DNA of 64,000 nt from UBA969 sp041694635 (GCA_041694635.1 JBDNHI010000096.1:1-64000); one strand, 5' to 3'; positions 25,948 through 34,494 are shown, counted from the stretch's first letter. The notes: a model not told the origin generated them from the letters alone. Translations and numbers: made by a program.

Positions 25948-26376
25948 TTACTCGTTATCAATTTTAATGGAAGCATAAAGGGCCTGCATTGCGGGCCCAA
26001 ACTTTTTGTAATCAATATCGCTCGATTGACTTAGAAACAGCAGGGTGCCATCTTGTATATAGAGGCAACGCGTCTTACAAGTGTTTTCTAAATCTAAACT
26101 GAAAAACCCTATGTCGTGGCCTATCGCTGGCTGACCACAAATGTTTTCTATAATTGAATCAGCTTCTAAAAGTGGATAATCTTTGCGTAAGGCTTCAAGC
26201 GTAGCCTCTGCCATTTCTTCTGCTTGTGGCATCTCTTGATCGCAAACAATGAGAAGAAAACCTGTTCCCTGACTTTGAAGAGTGATGGACCACCCTTGTT
26301 GGCTTTCTTCCCGTTCGAGGGACCAAGCATCAGGGTAATGAAATTGCAGGCCGTTTTGGTCATAAGCAAGGGACAT
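25948..26376 (-). CDS. Hypothetical protein, DcrB/PsbP-like pattern
   Basis: A 142-aa protein with no signal peptide. The order of motifs, FHYPDAWSLEREES, GTGFLLIVCDQEM, a helix (AEEMAEATLEALRKDYP), then GQPAIGHDIGFFSLDLENTCKTRCLYIQDGTLLFLSQSS, resembles the alpha-beta fold of DcrB/PsbP-like proteins (user-friendly name: DUF1795-type), a resemblance judged by eye. Function unknown. It lies convergent to the Gly-rich gene (6-bp gap) and directly downstream of the tRNA-Leu gene on the same strand (24-bp gap), so it may be read from the tRNA promoter. Confidence 0.5.
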   Translation of the reverse strand: MSLAYDQNGLQFHYPDAWSLEREESQQGWSITLQSQGTGFLLIVCDQEMPQAEEMAEATLEALRKDYPLLEADSIIENICGQPAIGHDIGFFSLDLENTCKTRCLYIQDGTLLFLSQSSDIDYKKFGPAMQALYASIKIDNE

Positions 26377-26399
26377 AGAAAGTCCTAGAAAAATAAAGA

Positions 26400-26704
26400 T
26401 GCTGGAGGAGGGACTTGAACCCTCACGGAGTTTTCACCCCTTCGGATTTTCATACCACTATGGCTTACGCCACCCGCAAGAGCGGTTTGTGGTCTGGACT
26501 TTCCCTTGACCGTGGCCCGAAGGCTTTAGGTCTCAGCCACCAAGTCTCTACACCTTCGTGGAAAAAACCACGCTTGGCTCGGGATTGCCGCCACCTACTT
26601 TGTGCTGCGGTTTCCCCGACTTCGACTGAATTCACACGGGCGGTTTCCCTTCCCGGTGCTCAAAACCTTAAGTCCGATGCGTCTGCCGATTCCGCCACTC
26701 CAGC
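26400..26704 (-). tRNA. tRNA-Leu(UAA), split by a group I intron
   Basis: Two exons make a complete 86-nt leucine tRNA. Exon 1 is 26704-26670 (35 nt: acceptor GCTGGAG, D arm, GGACTT); exon 2 is 26450-26400 (51 nt: AAAATCC, a variable arm, T arm GAGGG-TTCAAGT-CCCTC, acceptor CTCCAGC and discriminator A). Joined, the anticodon arm is TCGGA-CTTAAAA-TCCGA, a perfect 5-bp stem with anticodon UAA. The long variable arm fits class II tRNA-Leu. CCA is not encoded. Without removing the insert the anticodon stem cannot form, which fixes the exon boundaries well. It lies upstream of the small hypothetical gene at 25948. Confidence 0.95.
26451..26669 (-). ncRNA. Group I intron in tRNA-Leu(UAA) (IC3-like)
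   Basis: A 219-nt insert between U34 and A35 of the anticodon. It ends in G (the omega-G, complement of 26451) and the 5' exon ends in U. P1 can form between exon CTT and intron GAG (intron nt 9-11) with the hallmark U-G pair at the splice site. Core motifs match the cyanobacterial tRNA-Leu intron: GGCAATCCCGAGCCAAGC (26589-26572; P/Q region), GAAGGTGTAGAGACTTG (26557-26541; R) and AAGGGAAAGTCC (26507-26496; S), with P7 formed by GACT/AGTC. There is no homing endonuclease frame. Self-splicing is expected from the family, not shown. Confidence 0.93.
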
Positions 26705-26792
26705 ATCAGAAGGCAATTTATATGTTATCGTGGTAAGAATCAAGCATTCAACTGAATTGGGAAGATAAAGATTTAAAAAAGCTGGGTTGTAA

Positions 26793-27650
26793 TTAGACCT
26801 TTGCTTTAAGTAAATCAAGCTTTTTAAGCCTCCGCTGAGCCATTTCATCTTTAAAAAGAGAGAGTACTTTTCTTCTAGCAATTCTATCTGCTAATTTTGG
26901 TAAAAATCGGCTTACAAACGCCATAAGAATGCCGTTAAAGGTTAGGCAAACTTCGGCCCTTCCAGTTTGGATTGATTTTAATGTATGCAGGGCAACTTCT
27001 GAGGAAGTCATACCGCGTAAATGATCCATTTTTAACTTTGCTTTTTGCTCAATCATATTTTTAGAAAAATTAGTCTGGGTTAGGCCCGGGCAAACAACCA
27101 GAACATCAATTTGATCCTTCGCAAGCTCTGCCCTCAGGGCGTTACTAAAACCTTGGACTGCAAATTTGCTTGCGGAATAATCGGCTCTAGCTGGAATTCC
27201 TCGTTTGCCTGCAACCGATGAAATATTAACGATTGCGGCGTTCGGACTTTTTTTCAGCTCGGGAATGAAAATGCGCGTTGTTTCCGTTAGGCCAAAATAA
27301 TTGACCTCCATTATTTTTCGAAGCGTTTCCAAGCTTCCTTCTGCAAAATGCCCCGTGGCCCCTATTCCCGCATTATTTACCAAAATATCTACCCCACCAA
27401 AATTTTCCATCGCTGCTTGTAACATCGCTTCTCTGCCTGCAGGGTCGGTCACATCTGCTATTACCGTGGCTAGCGCACCGCCCGAAAGGGGCTTAACTTC
27501 AGAGGCAAGGTCGTAAAGAAGATCGGCACTTCTGGCAGCAGCAACAACCCTCATTCCCTTTTTAGCAGCTTCGATTGCCAAGGCTTTGCCAATGCCTTGA
27601 GAAGCCCCCGTGATAACGATACGAAGGCCTTGGAGAATTTTATGAGCCAT
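26793..27650 (-). CDS. SDR family NAD(P)-dependent oxidoreductase
   Basis: A 285-aa classical short-chain dehydrogenase/reductase. The nucleotide-binding motif TGASQGIG (14-21), NNAG (92-95) and the catalytic S144-Y158-K162 set (NISSVAGKRG... YSASK) are all present. The C-terminal tail (ADRIARRKVLSLFKDEMAQRRLKKLDLLKAK) is long and basic, like membrane-linked SDRs. Substrate unknown. I start at ATG 27650; a TTG two codons upstream is less likely. It diverges from the phosphoesterase gene across a 314-bp region. Confidence 0.92.
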   Translation of the reverse strand: MAHKILQGLRIVITGASQGIGKALAIEAAKKGMRVVAAARSADLLYDLASEVKPLSGGALATVIADVTDPAGREAMLQAAMENFGGVDILVNNAGIGATGHFAEGSLETLRKIMEVNYFGLTETTRIFIPELKKSPNAAIVNISSVAGKRGIPARADYSASKFAVQGFSNALRAELAKDQIDVLVVCPGLTQTNFSKNMIEQKAKLKMDHLRGMTSSEVALHTLKSIQTGRAEVCLTFNGILMAFVSRFLPKLADRIARRKVLSLFKDEMAQRRLKKLDLLKAKV

Positions 27651-27964
27651 AAACAAAACCCTTCAAATAAATGAATGTTAATTGTTTGCATAATAACAGT
27701 AGTTTCATCATCAAGAAAAATGAAAGTTTGCGCAATTACAAGGCCAAAAACAAGATAAAGGATTTGCCTTTATCTTAACGATTATGCCTAAATTGCAGGT
27801 TATTCGTGCCACTTCTACCGACACTTAGCCAACAAAACTCAACCTTTAATTTGTGAAGGATCTGCAAAAGTTTTGTAATTCCCTTACTTGTTACTTGAAC
27901 AAAGTCCTTTTTTGTTGCAATATCCTATCATTACTTTTTTGAAAATTTTTTTCGAAGGTGACTT
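27651..27964. other. 314-bp divergent intergenic region with a hairpin
   Basis: AT-rich sequence between the SDR gene (minus) and the phosphoesterase gene (plus), holding promoters for both by position. The only clear structure is a perfect 10-bp hairpin at 27752-27776. No gene or RNA family is recognised. Confidence 0.5.
27752..27776 (-). promoter_or_regulatory. Perfect 10-bp hairpin upstream of the SDR gene
   Basis: AAGATAAAGG (27752-27761) pairs with CCTTTATCTT (27767-27776) around a 5-nt loop. On the minus strand it is followed by GTTTTTGG, so it might act as an attenuator in the SDR leader, or as a binding site for a dimeric protein. Confidence 0.3.
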
Positions 27965-29230
27965 ATGAAAAGAACTTTGGTTTTTGGCTTTGTTGGGATC
28001 GTTTTAATAACCGCAGTTGCCCTTTCTGAAAAACCAACCACCGAAAAAGGTTTACAAGTTCAGGTTGGAGATAAAAACCCTTGGACTAGTTTGAAAATGA
28101 ACAACGACCCCGATGAGTTTCGCTTTGCTGTGGTAAGCGACCGAACTGGCGGGCATCGGCCTAAAATCTTTTCTCAAGCTATGCAACAACTCAACTTGTT
28201 GCAACCAGAATTTGTTATGTCGGTTGGCGACCTCATCGAAGGCTATAGCGAGAAATCAGAAAAGATCGAGCAAGAATGGACTGAATTTAATTCTTATGTG
28301 AAAAGGCTAGAGATGCCTTTCTTCTATGTTCCTGGCAATCACGATATTACCAATCAAATGCAAGAAAAAATGTATGTGGAAAAGTATCGTGCACCTTACT
28401 ACCACTTTGTTTATCGGAATGTGCTTTTTCTTTGTTTAAGTTCGGAAGATCCACCTGAGAAAAACAATGAAGAATCAACTAGGTTTAGCAAAGCCCAACT
28501 TGAATATATGAAAAAAGCGATTGCAGATAACGCAAAAGCAAAATGGATAATTACCTTCTTGCACAAGCCACTATGGAACGAAACTTCAGTTGAAAAAAAT
28601 GGCTGGCTCGATTTTGAAAATCTTCTGCAAGGAAAAAATTACACCGTCTTTGCTGGGCATGTCCACCATTATCAAAAATTCCAAAGAAATGGTATGCGCT
28701 ATTACAGTTTATCTACGACAGGCGGGGCTAGTAAACTTCGTGGCCCAGTGTATGGCGAATTTGATCATATCGCTTGGGTGACTATGAAAAATAAGGGCCC
28801 TGTTGTTGCTAATATTTTGCTCGAAGGTATTTTAGATGATGCCCTTAATATACCCGAGTCCGATGAAACCGGTGTTGCTACTTCAAAAAGAAAACAAACT
28901 TTCCTGACCAATGTTAAAGTGACACAAAAGGGCAAACCCTTAAGCGATGCAGAAATTGTTTTCCACCTCGCCACTTTGCCAAAGGCTACCAAGGTTGCTG
29001 ATGGCTTAACAAATCAAGATGGAGTTGCCAAGATTTCTACCTACGGAGCCTTTGATGGAGTTCCCGAAGGGGAATATGTTTTAACTATCGTTAAGCGCAG
29101 TCCTCGTAGGTTAGAAGATGGAAGAGTTGGGCCCAATATTCTTCCTACTGGGCTTGCTAAGGTTGATACTTCCACCATCAAGGCAGTGATTAAAGCGGGC
29201 GATAACACCGTTACGATTCCACTGGATTAG
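27965..29230 (+). CDS. Exported calcineurin-like phosphoesterase with C-terminal beta domain
   Basis: A 421-aa secreted metallophosphoesterase. A signal peptide covers about residues 1-21. Metal motifs are in order: SDRTGGHR (58-65, a variant of the DxH block), VGDL (87-90), GNHD (124-127), FLHKPLW, and GHVHHYQ near residue 224. The last 120 residues are a beta-sandwich of the carboxypeptidase-regulatory-like type (KVTQKGKPLSDAEIVFH... YGAFDGVPEGEYVLTIV), common in exported planctomycete proteins. Substrate unknown. The 3' end overlaps the convergent queG by 20 bp. Confidence 0.88.
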   Translation: MKRTLVFGFVGIVLITAVALSEKPTTEKGLQVQVGDKNPWTSLKMNNDPDEFRFAVVSDRTGGHRPKIFSQAMQQLNLLQPEFVMSVGDLIEGYSEKSEKIEQEWTEFNSYVKRLEMPFFYVPGNHDITNQMQEKMYVEKYRAPYYHFVYRNVLFLCLSSEDPPEKNNEESTRFSKAQLEYMKKAIADNAKAKWIITFLHKPLWNETSVEKNGWLDFENLLQGKNYTVFAGHVHHYQKFQRNGMRYYSLSTTGGASKLRGPVYGEFDHIAWVTMKNKGPVVANILLEGILDDALNIPESDETGVATSKRKQTFLTNVKVTQKGKPLSDAEIVFHLATLPKATKVADGLTNQDGVAKISTYGAFDGVPEGEYVLTIVKRSPRRLEDGRVGPNILPTGLAKVDTSTIKAVIKAGDNTVTIPLD

Positions 29231-30275
29231 GTTTAATTGCTAGGCGTAGTTGAATGTTTTGAATCGCCCACGCTGCAGCTTCACTAATTAAAGGCTCGTC
29301 TTCTAAACGGGCCTTTTCTAATACTTGCAAATGATCTTTAGTCCCGATGTTACCCAAAACGATGCAAGCATTTCGTAGAATCCCTTTGCGTTTTGGTCGC
29401 CAAAATGGGGTATGTCGGAACTTCTTTTTAAAATCGGCAGGGCTTAATTCCAGTAATTCTACAGGGTCAATAGCTTCTAATTCAGGGTTGCGGTAAAGGT
29501 TCCAATCCTTGGCTAGAGGTGCTTTGGTGTTCCAAGGGCAAACATCTTGGCAGATGTCACAGCCAAAAATCCAATCCCCCATTCCTGGGCGAAGGTCAAC
29601 AGGAATTTCACTCTTAAGTTCAATGGTAAGGTAACTAATGCATTTGGTAGCATCGAGAATTTTTGGAGAGACAATTGCTTGGGTGGGGCAAGCCTTGATA
29701 CAAGCGGTACAGGTGCCACAATGGTCGGTTATAATTGGAGCATCGGGTTCTAATTCCATGGTGGTTAAAAGGGCGCCTAGCACCATAAAACTACCCGCCT
29801 TTTTGTTGATAAGCATAGTGTTTTTGCCTATCCAACCTAAGCCTGCTCGCTTGGCAAAATCTCGCTCTAATAGCGGAGTTGTATCGACAACCCCCCGGCC
29901 TATGCATTCTGGGTAGCGCTGCTGAAATGTGTTAAGAAGGATGGTAAGTTTATCCCAAAGGATTTCGTGGTAATCCTGCCCGTGGGCATAGCTTGCGACT
30001 TTGGCTAAAGCGTTGTTAGGTAATGTTTTATGGTTGTAATTGTAGCCCACGATTAGAATGCTTTGGACATTGGTAAGGAGTGAGGCGGGGTTTTCGTATG
30101 CAGAAATGCGCTTGGGAATGTAATCCATTTTGCCTTGGTAGCCTTTTTCCAACCACTTTATTAGATGAGGAAAACCATCTGATTTGGTTGCAGTTGCAAT
30201 GCCCGCAAGATCAAAACCTTGTTCTAAGGCTAGTTTTTTTAGGTAAGTTGCAGCTTCACTTCTTGAAGAATTCAT
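29211..30275 (-). CDS. queG: Epoxyqueuosine reductase
   Basis: A 354-aa cobalamin-dependent iron-sulfur enzyme that performs the last step of queuosine synthesis in tRNA (epoxyqueuosine to queuosine). Two [4Fe-4S] clusters are supported by C186-x2-C189-x2-C192-x3-C196 and C212, C239-x2-C242-x3-C246 (FGCDICQDVCPWN). The catalytic region VVDTTPLLERDFAKRAGLGWIGKNT (D131) is typical. The C-terminal HEAT-like repeat (GILRNACIVLGNIG... EAAAWAI) matches QueG. It is convergent with the phosphoesterase gene and divergent from the second DUF1559 gene. Confidence 0.95.
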   Translation of the reverse strand: MNSSRSEAATYLKKLALEQGFDLAGIATATKSDGFPHLIKWLEKGYQGKMDYIPKRISAYENPASLLTNVQSILIVGYNYNHKTLPNNALAKVASYAHGQDYHEILWDKLTILLNTFQQRYPECIGRGVVDTTPLLERDFAKRAGLGWIGKNTMLINKKAGSFMVLGALLTTMELEPDAPIITDHCGTCTACIKACPTQAIVSPKILDATKCISYLTIELKSEIPVDLRPGMGDWIFGCDICQDVCPWNTKAPLAKDWNLYRNPELEAIDPVELLELSPADFKKKFRHTPFWRPKRKGILRNACIVLGNIGTKDHLQVLEKARLEDEPLISEAAAWAIQNIQLRLAIKPNPVES

Positions 30276-30410
30276 AATATAGGTTTGCTTGAAAAAATAT
30301 CCTTTTCTATAATTTAAGTGTATAGTAAGATTAATATACCTATTTAAAAATTTTTTATGTTTATTTGATTAAGAATCGCTCGGTCTTAAATCAAAACTTT
30401 AGGTTTCAAA

Positions 30411-31469
30411 ATGAAAAAAGTTCACAACGCATTTACGCTTATTGAGTTGCTAGTGGTAATCGCTATTATTGCGATTTTGATCGGATTACTGCTACCCGCG
30501 GTGCAGAAGGTGCGAGAAGCTGCTGCGAGGATGAAGTGCCAAAATAACCTCAAACAATTTGGCTTGGCTTCCCACAATTATGAAAGTACGAACGGTTTCC
30601 TACCACCTAGGTTTGGCATGGTTAATGTTGGGGGCATCAATTACTCTAACGATGCGAGCCCACAAGCGTTGATTTTAGCCTATGTAGAACAAGCTAGTAA
30701 GTTTAATCAATTTAACTTAAATTATAGAACTTGGAATGATGTTGCGGTGGTGGCTACACTTCCTGCAATGCCAAATGTTAATTTAGTTGCAAGAACGCAA
30801 GACATTTCAATTTTCATGTGCCCTTCAGACTCTTCCGCTAGTCAGCGGGGTTCAAACGATGTTAATGGAACAGCGGGGTATCAAGGGCGATTAAATTATT
30901 TTGCTTGTCTTGGTGCGAGTGGCATTGGAACCCAGACGAATCAACTGGCTGGGATTTTTTCCGGCACTGGGGTGAGAGGCACCAGAATTACAGATGTTAC
31001 CGATGGCACAAGTAACACCGCATTGTTTGCGGAAGTTATGCGTACCACCCACCCTTGGCCTGCTGTTGCCGGTAGAGATAATACTGTAATTGTTCTTAAC
31101 GCTGCTGTAACACCAGCAACTGAATCCGACCCGAGAGCGGTTGGCCCTTGTGCTGCAGGTGGAAATCCTTGGACTTCTTCTATCAAATATGTTGGTTTAC
31201 AATTTGCAAGAAATTTAACAGGAACAACAACTTATAACCATACACTTCCGCCCAATTGGAATGTAAATACTGGTAATACCGCAACTCAAAAATATAATTG
31301 TGGTGATACCGTTATAGCTTACCAACATGTTGCTGCTAGTAGTTACCATTCGGGTGGAGTAGGGGTTTGTCTTGCAGATGGTTCGGTGCGATTTATAAAC
31401 AATAGCATAGCATTTACCGTTTGGCAGGGATTAGGCACTCGAGCAGGTGGCGAGGTTCCCGGATTCTAA
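30411..31469 (+). CDS. DUF1559 domain protein with type IV pilin-like N-terminus
   Basis: A 352-aa paralogue of the gene at 319-1338. The N-terminus KVHNAFTLIELLVVIAIIAILIG carries the prepilin-type motif with E at +5, then VREAAARMKCQNNLKQ. The C-terminal motif SYHSGGVGVCLADGSVRFI is the family H-x9-DG. The two proteins share the N-terminal 40 residues closely and diverge after. It is followed 49 bp later by a small lipoprotein gene in the same direction, a common arrangement for this family. Function unknown. Confidence 0.9.
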   Translation: MKKVHNAFTLIELLVVIAIIAILIGLLLPAVQKVREAAARMKCQNNLKQFGLASHNYESTNGFLPPRFGMVNVGGINYSNDASPQALILAYVEQASKFNQFNLNYRTWNDVAVVATLPAMPNVNLVARTQDISIFMCPSDSSASQRGSNDVNGTAGYQGRLNYFACLGASGIGTQTNQLAGIFSGTGVRGTRITDVTDGTSNTALFAEVMRTTHPWPAVAGRDNTVIVLNAAVTPATESDPRAVGPCAAGGNPWTSSIKYVGLQFARNLTGTTTYNHTLPPNWNVNTGNTATQKYNCGDTVIAYQHVAASSYHSGGVGVCLADGSVRFINNSIAFTVWQGLGTRAGGEVPGF

Positions 31470-31518
31470 CTTTGTAAACAATTTATCTTCGTTTAAAACC
31501 TTATTGAGTGATGTTTTT

Positions 31519-31935
31519 ATGAATGATCAAAATTTAATTCTATGTGCCTTCATAGCAGTAGGGCTTGTTGGATGTGGCGGTGGAAACTCTGGAGGTATTG
31601 GCTCAGGAATGGAACCGCAGGAGGCGGTGGTTAAAGAATTAGGCGACTTATTACGGTGTGGCACAGGAAAACCAACTCAAATTGCGGATTTACAACCTTT
31701 TGAATCTAACTTTCCAGCTTCCTTTAATGCTGTTAAATCCGGTGCTCTCGTGGTTTTTTGGGGCAATTCAATGCTGGGCGAGGGAGATTCTTTAAAAAGT
31801 GAAGGAAAACTTATTGCCTTTGATAAAGAAACTGAAACTTTGGGCGGGTGGGTTCTTATGACGAACGGTACCGTTAAAAAAGTATCTGCAACAGAATTTG
31901 TAGCATTAAAAACCCAAGCTAAAAAGGGACTTTAA
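31519..31935 (+). CDS. Small lipoprotein downstream of DUF1559 gene
   Basis: A 138-aa lipoprotein with a lipobox at 16-19 (LVGC, C19), followed by a glycine-rich linker. The rest (EAVVKELGDLLRCGTG... FPASFNAVKSGALVVFWGNSMLGEG... DKETETLGGWVLMTNGTVKKVSATEF) resembles small proteins often found next to DUF1559 genes in planctomycetes. I take ATG 31519 because it puts the lipobox at the correct distance; the longer frame from 31447 overlaps the DUF1559 gene. Function unknown. Confidence 0.65.
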   Translation: MNDQNLILCAFIAVGLVGCGGGNSGGIGSGMEPQEAVVKELGDLLRCGTGKPTQIADLQPFESNFPASFNAVKSGALVVFWGNSMLGEGDSLKSEGKLIAFDKETETLGGWVLMTNGTVKKVSATEFVALKTQAKKGL

Positions 31936-32172
31936 TATTGTCTCTTTTCATTTATTCTAATTTTTTACTCATTTTTTGAATTTGTTTTATTTCATCACTA
32001 TTGTGTTGACACACTTTCAATATACGATTAATTAAGAACTTATGGGAAAAGGGCATATTTGCTTCTTTTTCCTCCTGCCTAGCATAAATTAACCTATGTT
32101 TTATCGAAAACTCGGTGTTTTCTCGTGGGTATTCTTGCTTTGATGGGGATTAGTTTTAAAGGGGATTTTAGT

Positions 32173-32523
32173 ATGGGTACCGTTAAGAAATTTGCTTTAG
32201 CAGCTATGTTTTTAGCTGTTATTGGCTTCAGCCTCAATGCTGCCGCTGATCCAAAGTGGAGCATTAAGGAAGTTATGAAAGCAGCTCAAGGTAGTAATGC
32301 TTTGCTTTCTAAAGTTAAGGGTGGCAAGGCTAGCGACGACGAAAAGAAAATGCTCGTCGAAGTCTATACCGCACTTTGCCAAAACACGCCTAAAAAGGGC
32401 GACAAAGATGCTTGGGTAAAGCGTTGCAAAGAAATGATTGCAGAAGCAGAAGAAGCTGTAAAAGGCAAAGCTGCATTCAAAGTCGCTTCTGATTGCAAAG
32501 GTTGCCATAGCCTTCACAAGTAA
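32173..32523 (+). CDS. Small exported cytochrome c with C-terminal haem site
   Basis: A 116-aa exported protein. A signal peptide (about 1-26, cut near AAA/DPK) precedes a helical body and a single haem c site at the very C-terminus, C108-x2-C111-H112. The position of the motif resembles cytochrome c-prime. AAGGGGA (32159-32165) supports ATG 32173 over the upstream GTG at 32125. A perfect TTGACA lies at 32006-32011 in the upstream region. It ends in a strong terminator. A diverged paralogue follows at 32627. A periplasmic electron-carrier role is inferred. Confidence 0.75.
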   Translation: MGTVKKFALAAMFLAVIGFSLNAAADPKWSIKEVMKAAQGSNALLSKVKGGKASDDEKKMLVEVYTALCQNTPKKGDKDAWVKRCKEMIAEAEEAVKGKAAFKVASDCKGCHSLHK

Positions 32524-32550
32524 GATTTAGCCAAAATATTGGCGTTCACA

Positions 32551-32594
32551 AAAAGCAGGTTGACAGGTTATGCTGTTAATCTGCTTTTGTTTTT
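32551..32594 (+). terminator. Terminator of the small cytochrome gene
   Basis: Stem AAAAGCAG (32551-32558) with CTGCTTTT (32581-32588), extended by an inner ACAG/CTGT pairing, is followed by GTTTTT. It lies 28 bp after the stop codon. Confidence 0.75.
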
Positions 32595-32626
32595 ATTAAG
32601 CCTTTAAATTCTGGAGGACCCAGATT

Positions 32627-33025
32627 GTGAAAATGATTTTCTTTCCCGCTGCAATTTACTTTGCTTCTTGCGCCTTATCTCAATTGGCATTAGCCCAAGG
32701 CCCCGATGTTAAAGAAATAATGACCAAAGTTAACAAAGCCGGTGGACTATTCCCCCAAATACAAAAAGGGCTCAAAGCCCCTGCTCCTAACTGGGCCAAC
32801 CTTAAATCGGATGCCGATGAATTTGTTTCTCTTGTAACTGCCTTAGGTAAGAACAAGCCCCCAAAAGGTGAGGTAGCTTCTTGGGCCACCTTAAATAAAG
32901 AATACCTAGATGATGTAACAGTTTTGAAAACTGCAATTACAGCTATGAATAAATCCGGGGCAGATGCTGCTATAAGCAAGCTAGGAACTTCTTGTAACGG
33001 TTGTCATAAAGCGCATAAAAACTAA
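32627..33025 (+). CDS. Small exported cytochrome c, paralogue
   Basis: A 132-aa protein similar in plan to its neighbour at 32173: signal peptide (about 1-23, cut near ALA/QGP), helical body, and one C-terminal haem c site C123-x2-C126-H127. Shared features include DVKEIMTKVNKAGG against SIKEVMKAAQGSNA, and the spacing of KPPKG against TPKKG, so they are probably duplicates. GGAGG precedes the GTG at 32627; ATG 32633 is an alternative two codons in. It is convergent with rtcB with only a 5-bp gap. Confidence 0.73.
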   Translation: MKMIFFPAAIYFASCALSQLALAQGPDVKEIMTKVNKAGGLFPQIQKGLKAPAPNWANLKSDADEFVSLVTALGKNKPPKGEVASWATLNKEYLDDVTVLKTAITAMNKSGADAAISKLGTSCNGCHKAHKN

Positions 33026-33030
33026 AAAGT

Positions 33031-34494
33031 TTAGCCCTTAATAACACCAATAGGTTTCATACGGGCTACTCTTTTAGAAAGCCCTGCTTCCTCAACCACA
33101 GCTACAACTTCGTCGACATTTTTGTAAGCATCGGAATGTTCTTCTGCAAGCCCTTTAAGGCTTGCGGCCCGAGCGATTATGCCAAGGCTTGCTAGTTCTT
33201 GGTCAATGCGTCTGCCCTTTGCCAAAGCGGCTGCCGCTGTTCTGCTTAGTAATCTCCCTGCGCCATGGCAGGTTGTGCCAAACGATCTTTGCATACTGCC
33301 TTCTTGTCCAACGAGAACCCAGCTAGCGCGCCCCATATCGCCCGGAATAATAACAGGCTGGCCAATCGAATGATAAGAATTAGGGATGTCTTTATGTCCC
33401 GGGGGAAAGGCTCGAGTTGCACCTTTACGATGCACCCAAAGCTTTTTCATTTTTCCTGCAACTTGATGTTCTTCAAACTTAGCAATATTATGGCATACAT
33501 CGTAAACCAGATTCATGCGAAGTTCTTGCCAAGTTTGAGCAAATACTGAAGCAAAGGCCTCGCGTGTTTGGTGCATAAGCAATTGCCTATTACACCAGGC
33601 GAAATGAGCAGCAGATTGCATAGCAGCCAAGTAAGAAAGGCCTTCTGAACTTTCTGCAGGGGCACAGGCAAGCTGCTTATCGGGAAGTTCGATTTTATAT
33701 TTTTCGGGTGCTTTCCTAAGATTAACCAAAGAGTCTTCGCAAACTTGGTACCCTAATCCGCGGGATCCACTATGAATCATAATGCAGATTTGATTCTCGA
33801 AAAGTCCCATAACCTTTGCAGCGTGGGAGTCAAAAATTTGATCCACGACTTGGACTTCAAGAAAATGATTTCCACTGCCTAGAGTGCCACACTGATCCAT
33901 TCCACGCTTTTGCGCAACACTACTGACCTGTGAAGGATCAGCACCGTTTAAATATCCATTTGCTTCGGTATGTTCGATGTCACCCAGAGTAGCCAGTCCG
34001 CGTTCAAGGAGAAAAGATGGGCCTTCACCCAAAAGGCGATTCATTTCTTTGGCTTGGAAATGAAACTTGCCCGATTGCCCGACGCCCGAAGGAATTCTTT
34101 TAAAAAGCTCATCAACAAGAACCTTAAGTCTAGGTTTGACATCTTCCGATGTTAAATCGGTTCGTACGAGTCTGACACCGCAATTAATGTCGTAACCTAC
34201 GCCCCCTGGGCTAATAACCCCGCCCTCTTGGGGATCAGTAGCGCAAACCCCGCCGATGCAAAATCCATAGCCCCAGTGAATATCAGGCATCGCCAGGCTT
34301 GCCCCGATGATCCCGGGTAGACACGCAACATTGGCAACCTGCTCTAGTGCAAGGTCTTGTTTGGCTTTTTGGAGAAGTGATTCATTTGCGAAAATAATGC
34401 CATCGACTAGCATTCCTTGCTTATAACTTTTTGGAATCCTCCAGCAGCAAGTATCAACTTTTTCTAGTCGCCCTTGAAAAGGTTGTTGGTTCAT
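33031..34494 (-). CDS. rtcB: RNA-splicing ligase RtcB
   Basis: A 487-aa 3'-phosphate/5'-hydroxyl RNA ligase. Metal and guanylylation residues are present: D102 and C105 (VGYDINCGVRL), a histidine in GNHFLEVQ, IHSGSRGLG, VCHNIAKFE, and the GMP-accepting histidine H410 in TTCHGAGR. Full length. It repairs or splices RNA using GTP and a divalent metal. It lies 15 bp after the archease gene, which encodes its activator, in the same operon as fabH. Confidence 0.95.
   Translation of the reverse strand: MNQQPFQGRLEKVDTCCWRIPKSYKQGMLVDGIIFANESLLQKAKQDLALEQVANVACLPGIIGASLAMPDIHWGYGFCIGGVCATDPQEGGVISPGGVGYDINCGVRLVRTDLTSEDVKPRLKVLVDELFKRIPSGVGQSGKFHFQAKEMNRLLGEGPSFLLERGLATLGDIEHTEANGYLNGADPSQVSSVAQKRGMDQCGTLGSGNHFLEVQVVDQIFDSHAAKVMGLFENQICIMIHSGSRGLGYQVCEDSLVNLRKAPEKYKIELPDKQLACAPAESSEGLSYLAAMQSAAHFAWCNRQLLMHQTREAFASVFAQTWQELRMNLVYDVCHNIAKFEEHQVAGKMKKLWVHRKGATRAFPPGHKDIPNSYHSIGQPVIIPGDMGRASWVLVGQEGSMQRSFGTTCHGAGRLLSRTAAAALAKGRRIDQELASLGIIARAASLKGLAEEHSDAYKNVDEVVAVVEEAGLSKRVARMKPIGVIKG

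Noticed and set aside
26415..26768. Open plus-strand frame of 117 codons across the tRNA-Leu region
   Set aside because: It lies entirely over the tRNA exons and intron, has no ribosome site and encodes no recognisable protein; the RNA interpretation explains every base.
32006..32034. Promoter for the small cytochrome gene with a perfect TTGACA
   Set aside because: At a 17-bp spacing the -10 position reads TAATTA, a poor match, so I mention it but do not list it as a feature.
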